64,000 nucleotides of DNA from Lysobacter sp. GX 14042 (GTDB lineage: Bacteria > Pseudomonadota > Gammaproteobacteria > Xanthomonadales > Xanthomonadaceae), in the NCBI RefSeq assembly GCF_021390425.1, contig NZ_JAJUWY010000001.1, positions 186,001 to 250,000 of the forward strand. The letters are read 5' to 3'. Numbering within the stretch: position 1 is the stretch's first letter; each line of letters starts with the position of its first letter. Shown piece by piece: positions 27,173-35,759 of the stretch. The position numbers and the translations under genes were made by a program. Under the pieces are notes generated by a model. The model had not been told where the DNA came from. It did no database searches and saw only the letters and a list, made by a program, of their open reading frames with translations.

Positions 27173-28309
27173 TCAGATGGAGTCGAGGAAGCCGCGCACC
27201 GCCGGTCCGAAGCGCGCGTAATCCACCAGGAACGCGTCGTGGCCCTGGGGCGAGGGCATCGACAACAAGCGCGCCTGGGCGCCGCCGGCGGCGAGCCCTT
27301 CGGCGATTGCCCGCTGTTGCTCGACCGGGAACAGGATGTCGGTCTCGGCGCCGATCGCGAGTGCCTTCTCCACCCGGATCGACTCCAGCCCGGCCAGGGT
27401 GTGGGCATCGCTGGCGGCGCCGGGCCGCTCGGCGCAGTGGTCGCCCAGGTCGAACCAGTCCATCGACCGGCTCAGGTACAGGTAGCAGTTGGGATCGAAG
27501 CTGCGCACGAAGCGGCGCGCATGCGCTTCCAGGTAGCTTTCAACCTCGAACTCCATGCCGAATGGCTCATCGTCCATGCGGTCGGCATCCAACCGCACCC
27601 GGCCGAAGCGGCCATGCCACTCCAGCGCCGAGCGGTAGGTGATCACCCCCAGCTTGCGGGCCATGCGCATGCCAGATTCGGGGTAGTGCCCATCGTCATA
27701 GCGGCCGTTGGCGAAGTGCGGGTCCAGCCGGATCGCCTCACGCTGCAGGGAGCGGATCGCGATGGTCCAGGACAACGCCCGGGCCGCCCCGGAGATGTTG
27801 AGGTGGGTGCGCGCGATGCCAGGGCGCCGGGCGAGCAGCGACAGCGCGACCATGCCGCCCATGGAGTTGCCGACCACGCAGGCCAGCTTCCCGATGCCCA
27901 GTTCGCGCACCACATGGGCAGCGGCATCGGCGCAGTCCTCGATCGAAAGCTCGGGGAAGTCGAGGCGGTACGGTTCGCCGGTCGCGGGATTGATCGAGGC
28001 GGGACCGGTCGAACCCTTGCAGCTGCCCAGGGTGTTGACGCAGACGACGTGCCAACGGTCGGTGTCGATCGGCGCGCCGTGACCCAGCATCGGTTCCCAC
28101 CAGCCGCGCTCCGGGTTGCCGGGATTCGCCGCGGCATGGGCATCCGGTGACATGCCGGTGAGGATCAGGACCGTATTGCCGCCGCCGGGTGCCGGCGTGC
28201 CCCAGGTTTCGTAGGCCATGCGCGCACCACGCAGGGTGCCGCCGCGGCGCATCGGGAACTGCGCCGGCAGGTCGATCCAGCGGGTTCCGGGCGGGATGAA
28301 CTCGGCCAT
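27173..28309 (-). CDS. metX: MetX-family serine/homoserine O-acyltransferase
   Basis: A 378-residue alpha/beta-hydrolase acyltransferase. The nucleophile is Ser149 in GNSMGG, with probable triad partners Asp324 (TDILFPVEQQ) and His357 (PQGHDAF). Substrate is uncertain: the family acylates L-homoserine for methionine or L-serine for cysteine. The Xanthomonas campestris member was reported to be an L-serine O-succinyltransferase, so a role in cysteine synthesis is a serious alternative to methionine synthesis. A strong AAGGAGG lies 6 nt before the start. It follows ccmI by 17 nt, which suggests cotranscription with cytochrome c maturation genes. Confidence 0.9.
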   Translation of the reverse strand: MAEFIPPGTRWIDLPAQFPMRRGGTLRGARMAYETWGTPAPGGGNTVLILTGMSPDAHAAANPGNPERGWWEPMLGHGAPIDTDRWHVVCVNTLGSCKGSTGPASINPATGEPYRLDFPELSIEDCADAAAHVVRELGIGKLACVVGNSMGGMVALSLLARRPGIARTHLNISGAARALSWTIAIRSLQREAIRLDPHFANGRYDDGHYPESGMRMARKLGVITYRSALEWHGRFGRVRLDADRMDDEPFGMEFEVESYLEAHARRFVRSFDPNCYLYLSRSMDWFDLGDHCAERPGAASDAHTLAGLESIRVEKALAIGAETDILFPVEQQRAIAEGLAAGGAQARLLSMPSPQGHDAFLVDYARFGPAVRGFLDSI

Positions 28310-28326
28310 GCATGCCTCCTTGCGTG

Positions 28327-29340
28327 TTACCGGACCACCTTGTCGATCAGCAGGGCGGCCGCGGTTTCGGGACCGGTCGCGACCGTGGCCGGGGCGGATT
28401 CCAGGTCGCCGGGCTGCGGAGTGGCATCGCCACTGGCGGAGATGCGGGCGCTGAGTTCCACCTGGTCGAGCCTCGACAGCTTCATGGTCGGCATGAGGCT
28501 GTCGGCATCGGTCAGGGTGAGCTGCATCGGGAACATCGCCAGCGGCAGCTTGCGCACCGCCACCGGCATCGGTGGGCCGCCTGGCTGCCGGGCGATGACG
28601 AACAGGCTCGCGCCCCGGGGCAGTTGCATGGACAGGCCCGGGTCGAGCGAAACGCTGATCCGGACCGCCACCGCCGCCGCGTCGGTGGCGGTGGCGGCTT
28701 CCGGCGCGGGCAGCGGATCGAGACCGGCATCGGCGCGGGCCTGGTCGATCTGGGTGCGCAGGCTGGCCGCGGTTGCCCCGTCGACCTGGGCCAGCAGCGG
28801 CTGCCAGGTTTCCGCGGCGCCGGCGGCATCGCCGGCCTGGCGCCTGGCGATGCCGAGGAACCAGCGTGCACGCTGTTGCGACGGGTCGCTGGCGAGAGCG
28901 CGTTCCAGCAGTTCGATGCCCTCGGCGTCGAACTGCCGGTCCGCGGCCGCGCGCGCGCGCGCCTCGGCCATCTCGGTCAGCAGGACCGGGGCATCGGGGG
29001 CCAGCGCCAGTGCCCGGTGGTACGCCTCTACGGCATCGCCGGCGCGCTCCTGTGCCAGGTAGGCGCGGCCCAGCAGCCGCCAGCCTTCCACCCGTGCCGG
29101 TTCGCGCTCGAGCTCGGCCTCCAGCTGGGCGATTGCCTGCTGCAGGGTCACCGGAGCCACGCGCTCGGCCGGGTCCAGGGCACGCGGCGTGCCGACCTGC
29201 AGGTAGAGCAGGCCGGCGCTGAGCGCCAGCAGGACGAGCATGCCGGCGCCGGCGGCCGGGCGCATGCGCCACAGCGGCCGCAACACCCAGGCCAGCACCA
29301 CGACGACCAGCGCCACGCTGGCCAGTACGAACATCGCCAT
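28327..29340 (-). CDS. ccmI: Cytochrome c maturation protein CcmI (CycH)
   Basis: A 337-residue inner-membrane protein that presents apocytochrome c to the heme-ligation machinery. It has two N-terminal hydrophobic segments (about 3-20 and 33-48) with a short loop between them, then periplasmic TPR repeats, e.g. VEGWRLLGRAYLAQERAGDAVEAYHRALALAPD. The C-terminal domain (about 210-337) has the CcmI-type pattern VAVRISVSLDP, GASLFVIARQPGGPPMPVAV and LTLTDADSLMP. The start codon overlaps the ccmH stop by one base (TGATG). It is the last ccm gene before metX. Confidence 0.92.
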   Translation of the reverse strand: MAMFVLASVALVVVVLAWVLRPLWRMRPAAGAGMLVLLALSAGLLYLQVGTPRALDPAERVAPVTLQQAIAQLEAELEREPARVEGWRLLGRAYLAQERAGDAVEAYHRALALAPDAPVLLTEMAEARARAAADRQFDAEGIELLERALASDPSQQRARWFLGIARRQAGDAAGAAETWQPLLAQVDGATAASLRTQIDQARADAGLDPLPAPEAATATDAAAVAVRISVSLDPGLSMQLPRGASLFVIARQPGGPPMPVAVRKLPLAMFPMQLTLTDADSLMPTMKLSRLDQVELSARISASGDATPQPGDLESAPATVATGPETAAALLIDKVVR

Positions 29341-29798
29341 CACCACTCCTGCTCGTCGGCCGGCCGGGACGCGGACCGCGGCAGTGCCCGCGCGCGCCGG
29401 CTCACGGTCCACGCGACCAAGCCGGCCCCGCCGAGCAGCAGCAGCGCGGGGCCGAACCACAGCAGCCAGGTGCTGGCCTGGATCGCCGGGCGGTACAGCA
29501 CGAATTCGCCGTACCGGGCCACCAGGTAGTCCTTGATCTCCGCATCGCTGCGGCCCTGGCGGATCAGGCCGAGTACCTCGTTGCGCAGGTCGCGGGCGAT
29601 CGCCGCGTCGGAATCGGCCAGCGACTGGTTCTGGCACTTCACGCAGCGCAGCTCGACCGCCAGGTCATGGAAACGCTCGGCCTCCGCGGCATCGCGGAAC
29701 TCCAGTGGCGCCAGGTCGACCACCTGGGCGCGCGCGGGCGGCGGCAGCAGCGCGGCTGCCGCCAGCAGCGCGGCCATGGCCACGGAGAACCGGCTCAA
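29340..29798 (-). CDS. ccmH: Cytochrome c maturation protein CcmH (TTG start)
   Basis: A thioredoxin-like membrane-anchored periplasmic protein that reduces or holds apocytochrome c thiols. The motif RCVKCQNQSL (Cys52, Cys55) is the CcmH LRCxxCQ signature. A C-terminal membrane helix lies at about 109-131. I place the start at TTG 29798 because it overlaps the ccmG stop as TTGA and gives a complete signal peptide (SRFSVAMAALLAAAALLPPPARA) with 152 residues. GTG 29783 and ATG 29777 would cut away the basic N-region. CcmH and CcmI are separate genes here, unlike the fused E. coli protein. Confidence 0.9.
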   Translation of the reverse strand: MSRFSVAMAALLAAAALLPPPARAQVVDLAPLEFRDAAEAERFHDLAVELRCVKCQNQSLADSDAAIARDLRNEVLGLIRQGRSDAEIKDYLVARYGEFVLYRPAIQASTWLLWFGPALLLLGGAGLVAWTVSRRARALPRSASRPADEQEW

Positions 29799-30367
29799 CG
29801 CTCCGCCTCCAGCATGGCGACCACCGGCAGCAGGTCGCGTTGCATGACCTCGTCGGTGACCGGGCCGACGTGTTTCCAGCGGATGATTCCGTCGCCGTCG
29901 ACGATGAAGGTTTCCGGTGCGCCGTAGATGCCCCAGTCGATGGCCTTCTCGCCGCTGTAGTCGGTCAGCACCAGCCAGTACGGGTTGCCGAACTGTTCCA
30001 GCCAGCGCAGCGCGTCGGCGTGCTCGTCCTTGAGGTTGTAGCCGATCACCCGCATGCGCCGGGTCTCGGCGAAGCCGGTGAGGACCGGGTGTTCGATGCG
30101 GCATTCCGGGCACCAGCTGCCCCAGACGTTGAGCAGGTAGGGCTCGCCAGCCAGCTCCTGCGAGGACACCAGGCGTCCCGGCTCGTGCAGCACCGGCAAT
30201 TCGAAGGCCGGGGCGGGCTTGCCGATCAGCGGCGAGGGCAGGGCCTCCCGGTCCTGGTTGCGGCTGAGCATCACGCCGGCAAACAGCAAGGCCGCCAGCA
30301 GGGCGAAGGCGGCCAGCGGCAGCCAGCGGGCGGCGGAACGGCGGGACGGGACGGGGGCAGGATTCAT
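29795..30367 (-). CDS. ccmG: Thiol:disulfide interchange protein CcmG (DsbE)
   Basis: A 190-residue membrane-anchored periplasmic thioredoxin that reduces the CXXCH heme-binding motif of apocytochromes. The N-terminal anchor is at about 15-33, the active site WCPEC has Cys86 and Cys89, and the cis-Pro region is YGAPETFIVD. The CcmG-specific GNPYWLVLTDYSGEKAIDWGIYG segment is present. The start overlaps the ccmF stop by 4 nt (ATGA), and its stop overlaps the proposed ccmH TTG. Confidence 0.94.
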   Translation of the reverse strand: MNPAPVPSRRSAARWLPLAAFALLAALLFAGVMLSRNQDREALPSPLIGKPAPAFELPVLHEPGRLVSSQELAGEPYLLNVWGSWCPECRIEHPVLTGFAETRRMRVIGYNLKDEHADALRWLEQFGNPYWLVLTDYSGEKAIDWGIYGAPETFIVDGDGIIRWKHVGPVTDEVMQRDLLPVVAMLEAER

Positions 30368-32367
30368 GTCGCGCTCTCGGTGGCGGGTTCCGGGGCGGAT
30401 GCCGGCCGGGGCGGCGCGCCGGTGCCGCGCGCGCGGGCCACGCGGAAGCGCCGGTCGGTCGCGGTCACGAAGCCGCCCAGCATCATCAGCAGCGCACCGG
30501 CCCAGATCCAGCGCACGAACGGCTTGATCTGCATCCGCAACGCCCACGCATCGTCGCCCAGCGGCTCGCCCAGGGCGACGAACAGGTCACGGGTGACGCC
30601 GCGCTCGATCGCCGCCTCGGTCATGACCTGGCCGCCCGCGGCGTAGGCACGCTTCTCCGGATGCAGGACGGTATAGGGGACGCCGTCGCGCAGCACTTCC
30701 ACGGTGCCGCGGTCCGCCACGTAATTGGGGCCGGGATACTGCCCGACGCCGACCAGGCGGAACTCGTAGGCACCCAGGTCGACCAGTTCCCCCGGGCGCA
30801 CCGCGACCTCGCGCTGGACCTGCATGCCCTCGACCAGCAAGGCGCCGACCAGGAACACCGCCAGCCCCAGGTGGCCCAGGGTCATGCCCCACATTTCCGG
30901 GGTGAGCCGGCCGCGGGTGCCGCTGGCGGGGCGCAGGCGCGACCACACGAAGCGCAGCGTGCCCAGCCCGACCCACAGGGCCCCGGCGATGCCGGCGGCG
31001 ACCTTCCACGGCCCCTGCGGCGCCAGGAAGAAGGCGATCACGCCCCCCGCCAATGCCAGCACCAGCCACGGCAGCAGCATCGCCATCACTCGCGAGGGCT
31101 GGTCGCGCTGCCAGCGGGCCAGGGGACCGAACGGGACCAGCGCCACCAGCGGCGCCATCAACAGGATGAACAGCAGCGAGAAATACGGCGGGCCGACGGA
31201 GATCTTGCCCAGCTCCAGCGCATCGGCCAGCAAGGGGTACAGGGTGCCCAGCAGCACCATCGCGCAGGCGGTCGACAGCAGCAGGTTGTTGAGCAGCAGC
31301 AGGGTCTCGCGCGAGGCCGGGGCGAACGGCTTGCCGTCCCCGTCGGCGGGCGCGCGCAACGCGTAGAGCACCAGCGAGCCGCCCACCACGATGCCCAGGA
31401 AGACCAGGATGAACATGCCGCGGGCCGGATCGGCGGCGAACGCATGCACGCTGGTCAGCACCCCCGAGCGCACCAGGAAGGTGCCCAGCAGGGACAGCGA
31501 GAAGGTGGCGATGGCCAGCAGCAGGGTCCAGCCGCGAAAGGCGCCGCGCTTTTCGGTCACCGCCTGGGAGTGGATCAGGGCCGCGCCGACCAGCCAGGGC
31601 ATGAAACTGGCGTTCTCGACCGGATCCCAGAACCACCAGCCGCCCCAGCCCAGTTCGTAGTACGCCCACCAGCTGCCCAGGGCGATGCCCAGGGTGAGGA
31701 AGGCCCAGGCGATGTTGGTCCACGGCCGGGTCCAGCGCAGCCACCGCCGCCACTCGCCCTCGCCACGGACTTCGGGGCCGCCCAGCATGGCGGCGATGGC
31801 GAAGGCGAACGGCACCACGAAACCCACGTAGCCGAAGTACAGCATCGGCGGGTGGATGATCATCCCCGGGTCCTGCAGCAGCGGGTTGAGGTCGTGGCCC
31901 TCGGCCGCGGCGGGGAGCAGGCGCTCGAACGGATTGCTGGTGAAGATCAGGAACGCCAGGAAACCCACCGCCACCAGTCCCATCACCCCCAGTACCCGCG
32001 CCATGACCGGCGCCGGCAGGCCGCGCGAGAAGGCCGCCACCGCCGAGGTCCACAGCGCCAGCACCAGAGCCCACAGCAGCAGCGAGCCCTCGTGCGAGCC
32101 CCAGACCGCGGTGAAGCGATAGCCGACCGGCAGCAGCGAGTTGGAGTTCTGCGCCACGTAGCCGACCGAGAAGTCCTGGCCGACGAACGCCGCGGTCAGC
32201 GCGAGGAACGCCAGCCCGACCAGCAACAGCTGGGCGTGGGCGGCCGGGCGCGCCACCGCGATCCAGGCCGGCACGCCACGATGCGCTCCGGCCAGCGGCA
32301 GCGCCGCCTGCAACGCGGCGACCAGCAGCGCGAGGATGAGGGCGACCTGGCCAAGCTCGGGCAGCAT
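30364..32367 (-). CDS. ccmF: Heme lyase CcmF
   Basis: A 667-residue polytopic inner-membrane protein, the core of the heme-apocytochrome ligation complex with CcmH/I. The tryptophan-rich WWD motif is GWGGWWFWDPVENASFMPW near residue 235-255. About 15 hydrophobic segments are visible, with periplasmic His residues in GSHEGSLLLW and the AALIHSQAVTEKRG stretch. The start MLPELGQVALILAL lies 3 nt after the ccmE stop codon. Confidence 0.96.
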   Translation of the reverse strand: MLPELGQVALILALLVAALQAALPLAGAHRGVPAWIAVARPAAHAQLLLVGLAFLALTAAFVGQDFSVGYVAQNSNSLLPVGYRFTAVWGSHEGSLLLWALVLALWTSAVAAFSRGLPAPVMARVLGVMGLVAVGFLAFLIFTSNPFERLLPAAAEGHDLNPLLQDPGMIIHPPMLYFGYVGFVVPFAFAIAAMLGGPEVRGEGEWRRWLRWTRPWTNIAWAFLTLGIALGSWWAYYELGWGGWWFWDPVENASFMPWLVGAALIHSQAVTEKRGAFRGWTLLLAIATFSLSLLGTFLVRSGVLTSVHAFAADPARGMFILVFLGIVVGGSLVLYALRAPADGDGKPFAPASRETLLLLNNLLLSTACAMVLLGTLYPLLADALELGKISVGPPYFSLLFILLMAPLVALVPFGPLARWQRDQPSRVMAMLLPWLVLALAGGVIAFFLAPQGPWKVAAGIAGALWVGLGTLRFVWSRLRPASGTRGRLTPEMWGMTLGHLGLAVFLVGALLVEGMQVQREVAVRPGELVDLGAYEFRLVGVGQYPGPNYVADRGTVEVLRDGVPYTVLHPEKRAYAAGGQVMTEAAIERGVTRDLFVALGEPLGDDAWALRMQIKPFVRWIWAGALLMMLGGFVTATDRRFRVARARGTGAPPRPASAPEPATESAT

Positions 32368-32370
32368 CGG

Positions 32371-32847
32371 TTACCGCCCCGCGCCGGACGCGTCGTCGAC
32401 GTCGTGTTTCGCGTGGGCCTGGCCCATCTTGTCGGCGACTTCCTTCGGCATGTAGGTCTCGTCGTGCTTGGCCAGCACGTCCTCGGCGACGAAACGCCCG
32501 TCCTGCATCCGGCCGGTGGCGACCACCGCCTGGTTCTCGCGGAACAGGTCCGGGAGGATCCCGGTGTAGGTCACGTCCATGCGTGCATCGCCGTCGGTGA
32601 CCGCGAAGGTGGACTCCAGCGAGCCTTCCTGGCGACCCACCGAGCCCTCCGCGACCATGCCGCCGAGGCGGAAGCGGGCCTCGCCGGAAGCGACCTTCGG
32701 GCCCGCCTGGCCGGAGAGCACCTCGTTGGGGGTGTACAGGTAGGCCACGTTGCGCGACAGCGCCATGGCCACCAGGGTGGCGGCGAGCGCGGCGGCGGCG
32801 ACGAGCGCCAGCACCCAGGCAAGGCGGCGGCGGCGGGTCGGGTTCAT
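32371..32847 (-). CDS. ccmE: Heme chaperone CcmE
   Basis: A 158-residue periplasmic heme carrier with an N-terminal anchor (about 9-30) after a basic MNPTRRRR. The OB-fold core is followed by the heme-binding segment [13 protein letters not shown]: His128 would bind heme covalently and Tyr132 would be the axial ligand. It overlaps ccmD by 4 nt. The C-terminal tail is short and polar. Confidence 0.95.
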   Translation of the reverse strand: MNPTRRRRLAWVLALVAAAALAATLVAMALSRNVAYLYTPNEVLSGQAGPKVASGEARFRLGGMVAEGSVGRQEGSLESTFAVTDGDARMDVTYTGILPDLFRENQAVVATGRMQDGRFVAEDVLAKHDETYMPKEVADKMGQAHAKHDVDDASGAGR

Positions 32848-33008
32848 CGTTGCAGTTCTCCGGGGGAGGGGGCGGGCGCCTGCCGGGCGGCACGGCGGCG
32901 CGCGGCGCGCAGTTCGCGGCGGACGTGGAAGTAGCCGGCGGCCGCGTCCCAGGCCAGCACCACGAGGAACACCGCGTAGGCGGCGATGACGTAGCCCAGG
33001 TAGCTCAT
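32844..33008 (-). CDS. ccmD: Heme exporter accessory protein CcmD
   Basis: A 54-residue single-span membrane protein: [20 protein letters not shown] helix, then a basic stretch with [11 protein letters not shown]. It matches small CcmD proteins, which help release holo-CcmE from the CcmABC complex. The start overlaps the ccmC stop and the stop overlaps the ccmE start, each by 4 nt. Its length and position between ccmC and ccmE support the call. Confidence 0.9.
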   Translation of the reverse strand: MSYLGYVIAAYAVFLVVLAWDAAAGYFHVRRELRAARRRAARQAPAPSPGELQR

Positions 33009-33790
33009 CGCGCGGGCTCCCGGCCGGCCGGCCTGGTGGCCTCTGGCCGGTCTGCCGCCAGCCTGGCCACCCAGGCCTTGCCGGCCTCGCGGCGCAGGTT
33101 GTCGGCGCGTGCGCGCAGCAGCAGCGAGCCGACGAACCAGAACTTGGTGCCGATCACCACCCACCACAACGGCCAGATCATGCTCGGGTCCATGGACGAT
33201 TCGCCGAACACGCGCACGGTCTGGCCCTGGTGCAGCGAGTTCCACCACACCACCGAGTAGCGGATCACCGGCAGCAGCACGACGCCGACGATGGCCAGGA
33301 ATCCGGCCGCGCGCGCGGCGGCGCGGCGGTCATCGATGGCGTTGTACAGGCCCATCACGCCCAGGTAGAGGAACAGCAGGATCAGCTCGGTCGTCAACCG
33401 CGGGTCCCAGTCCCACCAGGTGCCCCACATCGGCTTGCCCCAGATCGAGCCGGTGACCAGCGTGATCAGGGTGAAGGCGGCGCCGATCGGCGCACAGGCC
33501 ATCGCCAGCACTTCGCACAGCTTGATCCGCCAGACCAGCGCGATCGTCGCCTGGACGGCCATGATCCCGAACACCGCCATGCTCATCCACGCCGCGGGAA
33601 CGTGGATGTAGAGGATGCGGAAGCTGTCGCCCTGCTGGTAGTCGGCGGGCACTTCGAACAGCGCGCCCCAGAGGCCGACGCCGATCACCAGCGCGCCGGC
33701 GAGGAAGGCCCACCCGGCCCAGCGGGCGGCGAAGCGGTCGAACCAGGGCGGGGAGCCGAGCTTGTGGAACCAGAGGGCCAGAGGATTCAT
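33005..33790 (-). CDS. ccmC: Heme exporter protein CcmC
   Basis: A 261-residue six-span membrane protein that loads heme onto CcmE. The WWD motif is [17 protein letters not shown] near 121-137. Flanking His residues are in [10 protein letters not shown] and SLHQGQTV, the usual heme ligands. The last ~30 residues ([22 protein letters not shown]) are a cytoplasmic tail. It starts 7 nt after the ccmB stop. Confidence 0.95.
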   Translation of the reverse strand: MNPLALWFHKLGSPPWFDRFAARWAGWAFLAGALVIGVGLWGALFEVPADYQQGDSFRILYIHVPAAWMSMAVFGIMAVQATIALVWRIKLCEVLAMACAPIGAAFTLITLVTGSIWGKPMWGTWWDWDPRLTTELILLFLYLGVMGLYNAIDDRRAAARAAGFLAIVGVVLLPVIRYSVVWWNSLHQGQTVRVFGESSMDPSMIWPLWWVVIGTKFWFVGSLLLRARADNLRREAGKAWVARLAADRPEATRPAGREPAR

Positions 33791-33797
33791 TCAGGGA

Positions 33798-34478
33798 TCA
33801 GCTCAACGCAATCCGGATCGCGGCCGCGGCGGCCAGGGGCGCCAGCACCAGTGCCAGCACCAGGCCGGCGCCGAGCAGGAGCAGCGCGCCGGCCGGGTCC
33901 AGTCCCTGGGCGTGGGCCGCGACGCTGCCCGCCCCGAACACCAGCACCGGGACGTAGAGAGGCAGGGCAAGCAGGGCCAGAAGTATACCGGAGCGCCTCA
34001 TGCCGACGGTCAGCGCGGCGACCACCGCCCCGAGCAGGCTCAGCAGCGGTGTGCCCAGTGCCAGTGATGCCAGGAGCACCGGCAGCTCGGTCCTTGGCAG
34101 GTGCAGCAGCTCCCCCAGCAGGGGCGTGGCGATGACCAGCGGCAGGACCGTGGCCGACCAGTGGCTGAACGTGCGCACCGCGACCAGCCACGCCAGCGGC
34201 ACCGGCGCCAGCATCCATTGCTCCAGCGAACCGTCCTCGGCATCGCCGCGGAACAGTGTGTCCAGTCCGAGCAGGCCGGACAGCAGCACTGCCACCCACA
34301 GCACCGCGCTGGCCGAGCCCGCCAGCGCGTCGGCCTCGCCGCCGAGTGCCAGCGCGAACAGCACCACCACCAGCAGGGCGAACAGGGCCGGCTGGAAGGC
34401 GTCGCCGCGGCGACGCCAGAGCAGGCGGAAGTCACGCACCAGCAGGGCGCGCGCCGAACCGGCCAGGCCCGGGCTCAC
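33798..34478 (-). CDS. ccmB: Heme exporter ABC permease CcmB
   Basis: A 226-residue permease of the CcmAB ATPase that drives release of holo-CcmE. Six hydrophobic segments are preceded by [23 protein letters not shown], the family N-terminus, and include [21 protein letters not shown]. Best start is GTG 34478, which overlaps the ccmA stop (GTGA). Confidence 0.92.
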   Translation of the reverse strand: MSPGLAGSARALLVRDFRLLWRRRGDAFQPALFALLVVVLFALALGGEADALAGSASAVLWVAVLLSGLLGLDTLFRGDAEDGSLEQWMLAPVPLAWLVAVRTFSHWSATVLPLVIATPLLGELLHLPRTELPVLLASLALGTPLLSLLGAVVAALTVGMRRSGILLALLALPLYVPVLVFGAGSVAAHAQGLDPAGALLLLGAGLVLALVLAPLAAAAAIRIALS

Positions 34479-35119
34479 CGGCGGGCCTCCAGTTCCAGCA
34501 GGCGGGTACGGACCGGCGGGGCGGCATAGGCACCATGGGTGGTCACCAGGGCCGCGCCGCCGCCGCGCAGGTGCGCCTGGACCATCCGGTTGACCAGTTC
34601 GATGCCCTGCAGGTCCAGGTTGGCGTAAGGCTCGTCGAGCAGCCACAGCGGGGCCGGCGACAGCCACAGCCGGGCCAGCGAGAGGCGCTTCTTCTGCCCC
34701 GCCGACAGTTGCCGGGCGAGGGCGTCCTCGTAGCCCCCGAGGCCGACCATGGCCAGCGCGCTGTCGGGCAGCTGGCCCCGCCGGCGGCCATGCAGGCCGC
34801 GCAGGAACCGCAGGTTTTCCACTGCCGACAGGTCGGCCTTCAGCCCCGGCAGGTGCCCCAGGTAGGCGATGGCATGGGCGCGACGGTCGCGGTCGGCCGG
34901 CAAGCCGTCGATGTCGACCTCGCCGGCGTCCGCCGGCAGCAGGCCCGCGAGTACGCGCAGCAGGGTGGTCTTGCCGGCCCCGTTGCCGCCCTGCACCAGC
35001 AGCGCCTCGCCGGCGTCGACGGCAAAGTCCAGCGGCCCGAACACCGGCTCCTCGTTGCGCGAGAAGCCCAGCGCGCGCGCGTCCAGCAGCGGCGTGGGCC
35101 GGGGAGCTTCGGAAGTCAT
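34475..35119 (-). CDS. ccmA: Heme exporter ATP-binding protein CcmA
   Basis: A 214-residue ABC ATPase. Walker A GGNGAGKT is at 44-51, the signature is LSAGQKKR, and Walker B is [12 protein letters not shown], where the usual F before AN is Y. The H-loop is VTTHG. It is the first ccm gene, and each following one overlaps or abuts it. The DUF3293 gene lies 41 nt upstream in the same direction and may be part of the transcript. Confidence 0.95.
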   Translation of the reverse strand: MTSEAPRPTPLLDARALGFSRNEEPVFGPLDFAVDAGEALLVQGGNGAGKTTLLRVLAGLLPADAGEVDIDGLPADRDRRAHAIAYLGHLPGLKADLSAVENLRFLRGLHGRRRGQLPDSALAMVGLGGYEDALARQLSAGQKKRLSLARLWLSPAPLWLLDEPYANLDLQGIELVNRMVQAHLRGGGAALVTTHGAYAAPPVRTRLLELEARR

Positions 35120-35160
35120 GTGGGGCAGGCAGGGCAGGCGGTGGCGGACAAACCACCAGT

Positions 35161-35655
35161 CTACGCGGTCGCGGGCTCTTCAACCCAGCGGATGACCGCC
35201 TCCGGCATGTCCGGCGCGGGGCGCCCCGGGCGACCCATGAGCATGTACAGCTGGACTGGCTCGCCGCGCGCCCAGCCCAGCACGCCGGCCTGGCCGAACT
35301 CCCGCGCCAGGGCCAGCAGCGTGTCCTGTCCGGCGTCGTACAGCAGCCAGCCCGGTTCGCGCCAGCGGCCATCGGACGACTGCGCCCGGGCCGGCGAACG
35401 CTCGATGCCGAGGGCGTCCAGGCGCGCGACCAGCCGGGCGTCGGCAGCCTCGTTGGCATCATCGGGGCGCGGGTCGGAGGCGGGGTTCCAGGCGGTGATG
35501 AACGCGTACCGGGCCGCCGGCCGGGCAGCCTCCAGCGGGGTGGCAGGCTGGCCCACCCGCACCGGGTGCCCGCGCCCTTCGTGCTCCACCGCATACCCGG
35601 CGGCCGCATAGGCGACCGCCAGCTCCATCGCGTCCACGACCCGTAGTTCACGCAT
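35161..35655 (-). CDS. DUF3293 family protein
   Basis: 164 residues from ATG 35655, soluble. The family pattern is [28 protein letters not shown] (about 48-76), then [14 protein letters not shown] and [20 protein letters not shown]. Function unknown. Located immediately upstream of ccmA and divergent from the aminotransferase gene; I see no evidence beyond position for a link with cytochrome c maturation. Confidence 0.8.
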   Translation of the reverse strand: MRELRVVDAMELAVAYAAAGYAVEHEGRGHPVRVGQPATPLEAARPAARYAFITAWNPASDPRPDDANEAADARLVARLDALGIERSPARAQSSDGRWREPGWLLYDAGQDTLLALAREFGQAGVLGWARGEPVQLYMLMGRPGRPAPDMPEAVIRWVEEPATA

Positions 35656-35759
35656 GGGTGCAGTTTCGTTTGCCCCGGTGCCGGCTGCAAGCACGTGCCT
35701 GTGGGCCGGTCGCGCGGGGATTTCGTAGACTCGGGGCCCCTCCCCGACGGATGCACCCG

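Noticed and set aside
28327-35119. Operon considered as a possible novel redox system
   Set aside because: Each gene matches a standard CcmABCDEFGHI component in order; only the flanking DUF3293 and metX are unusual.
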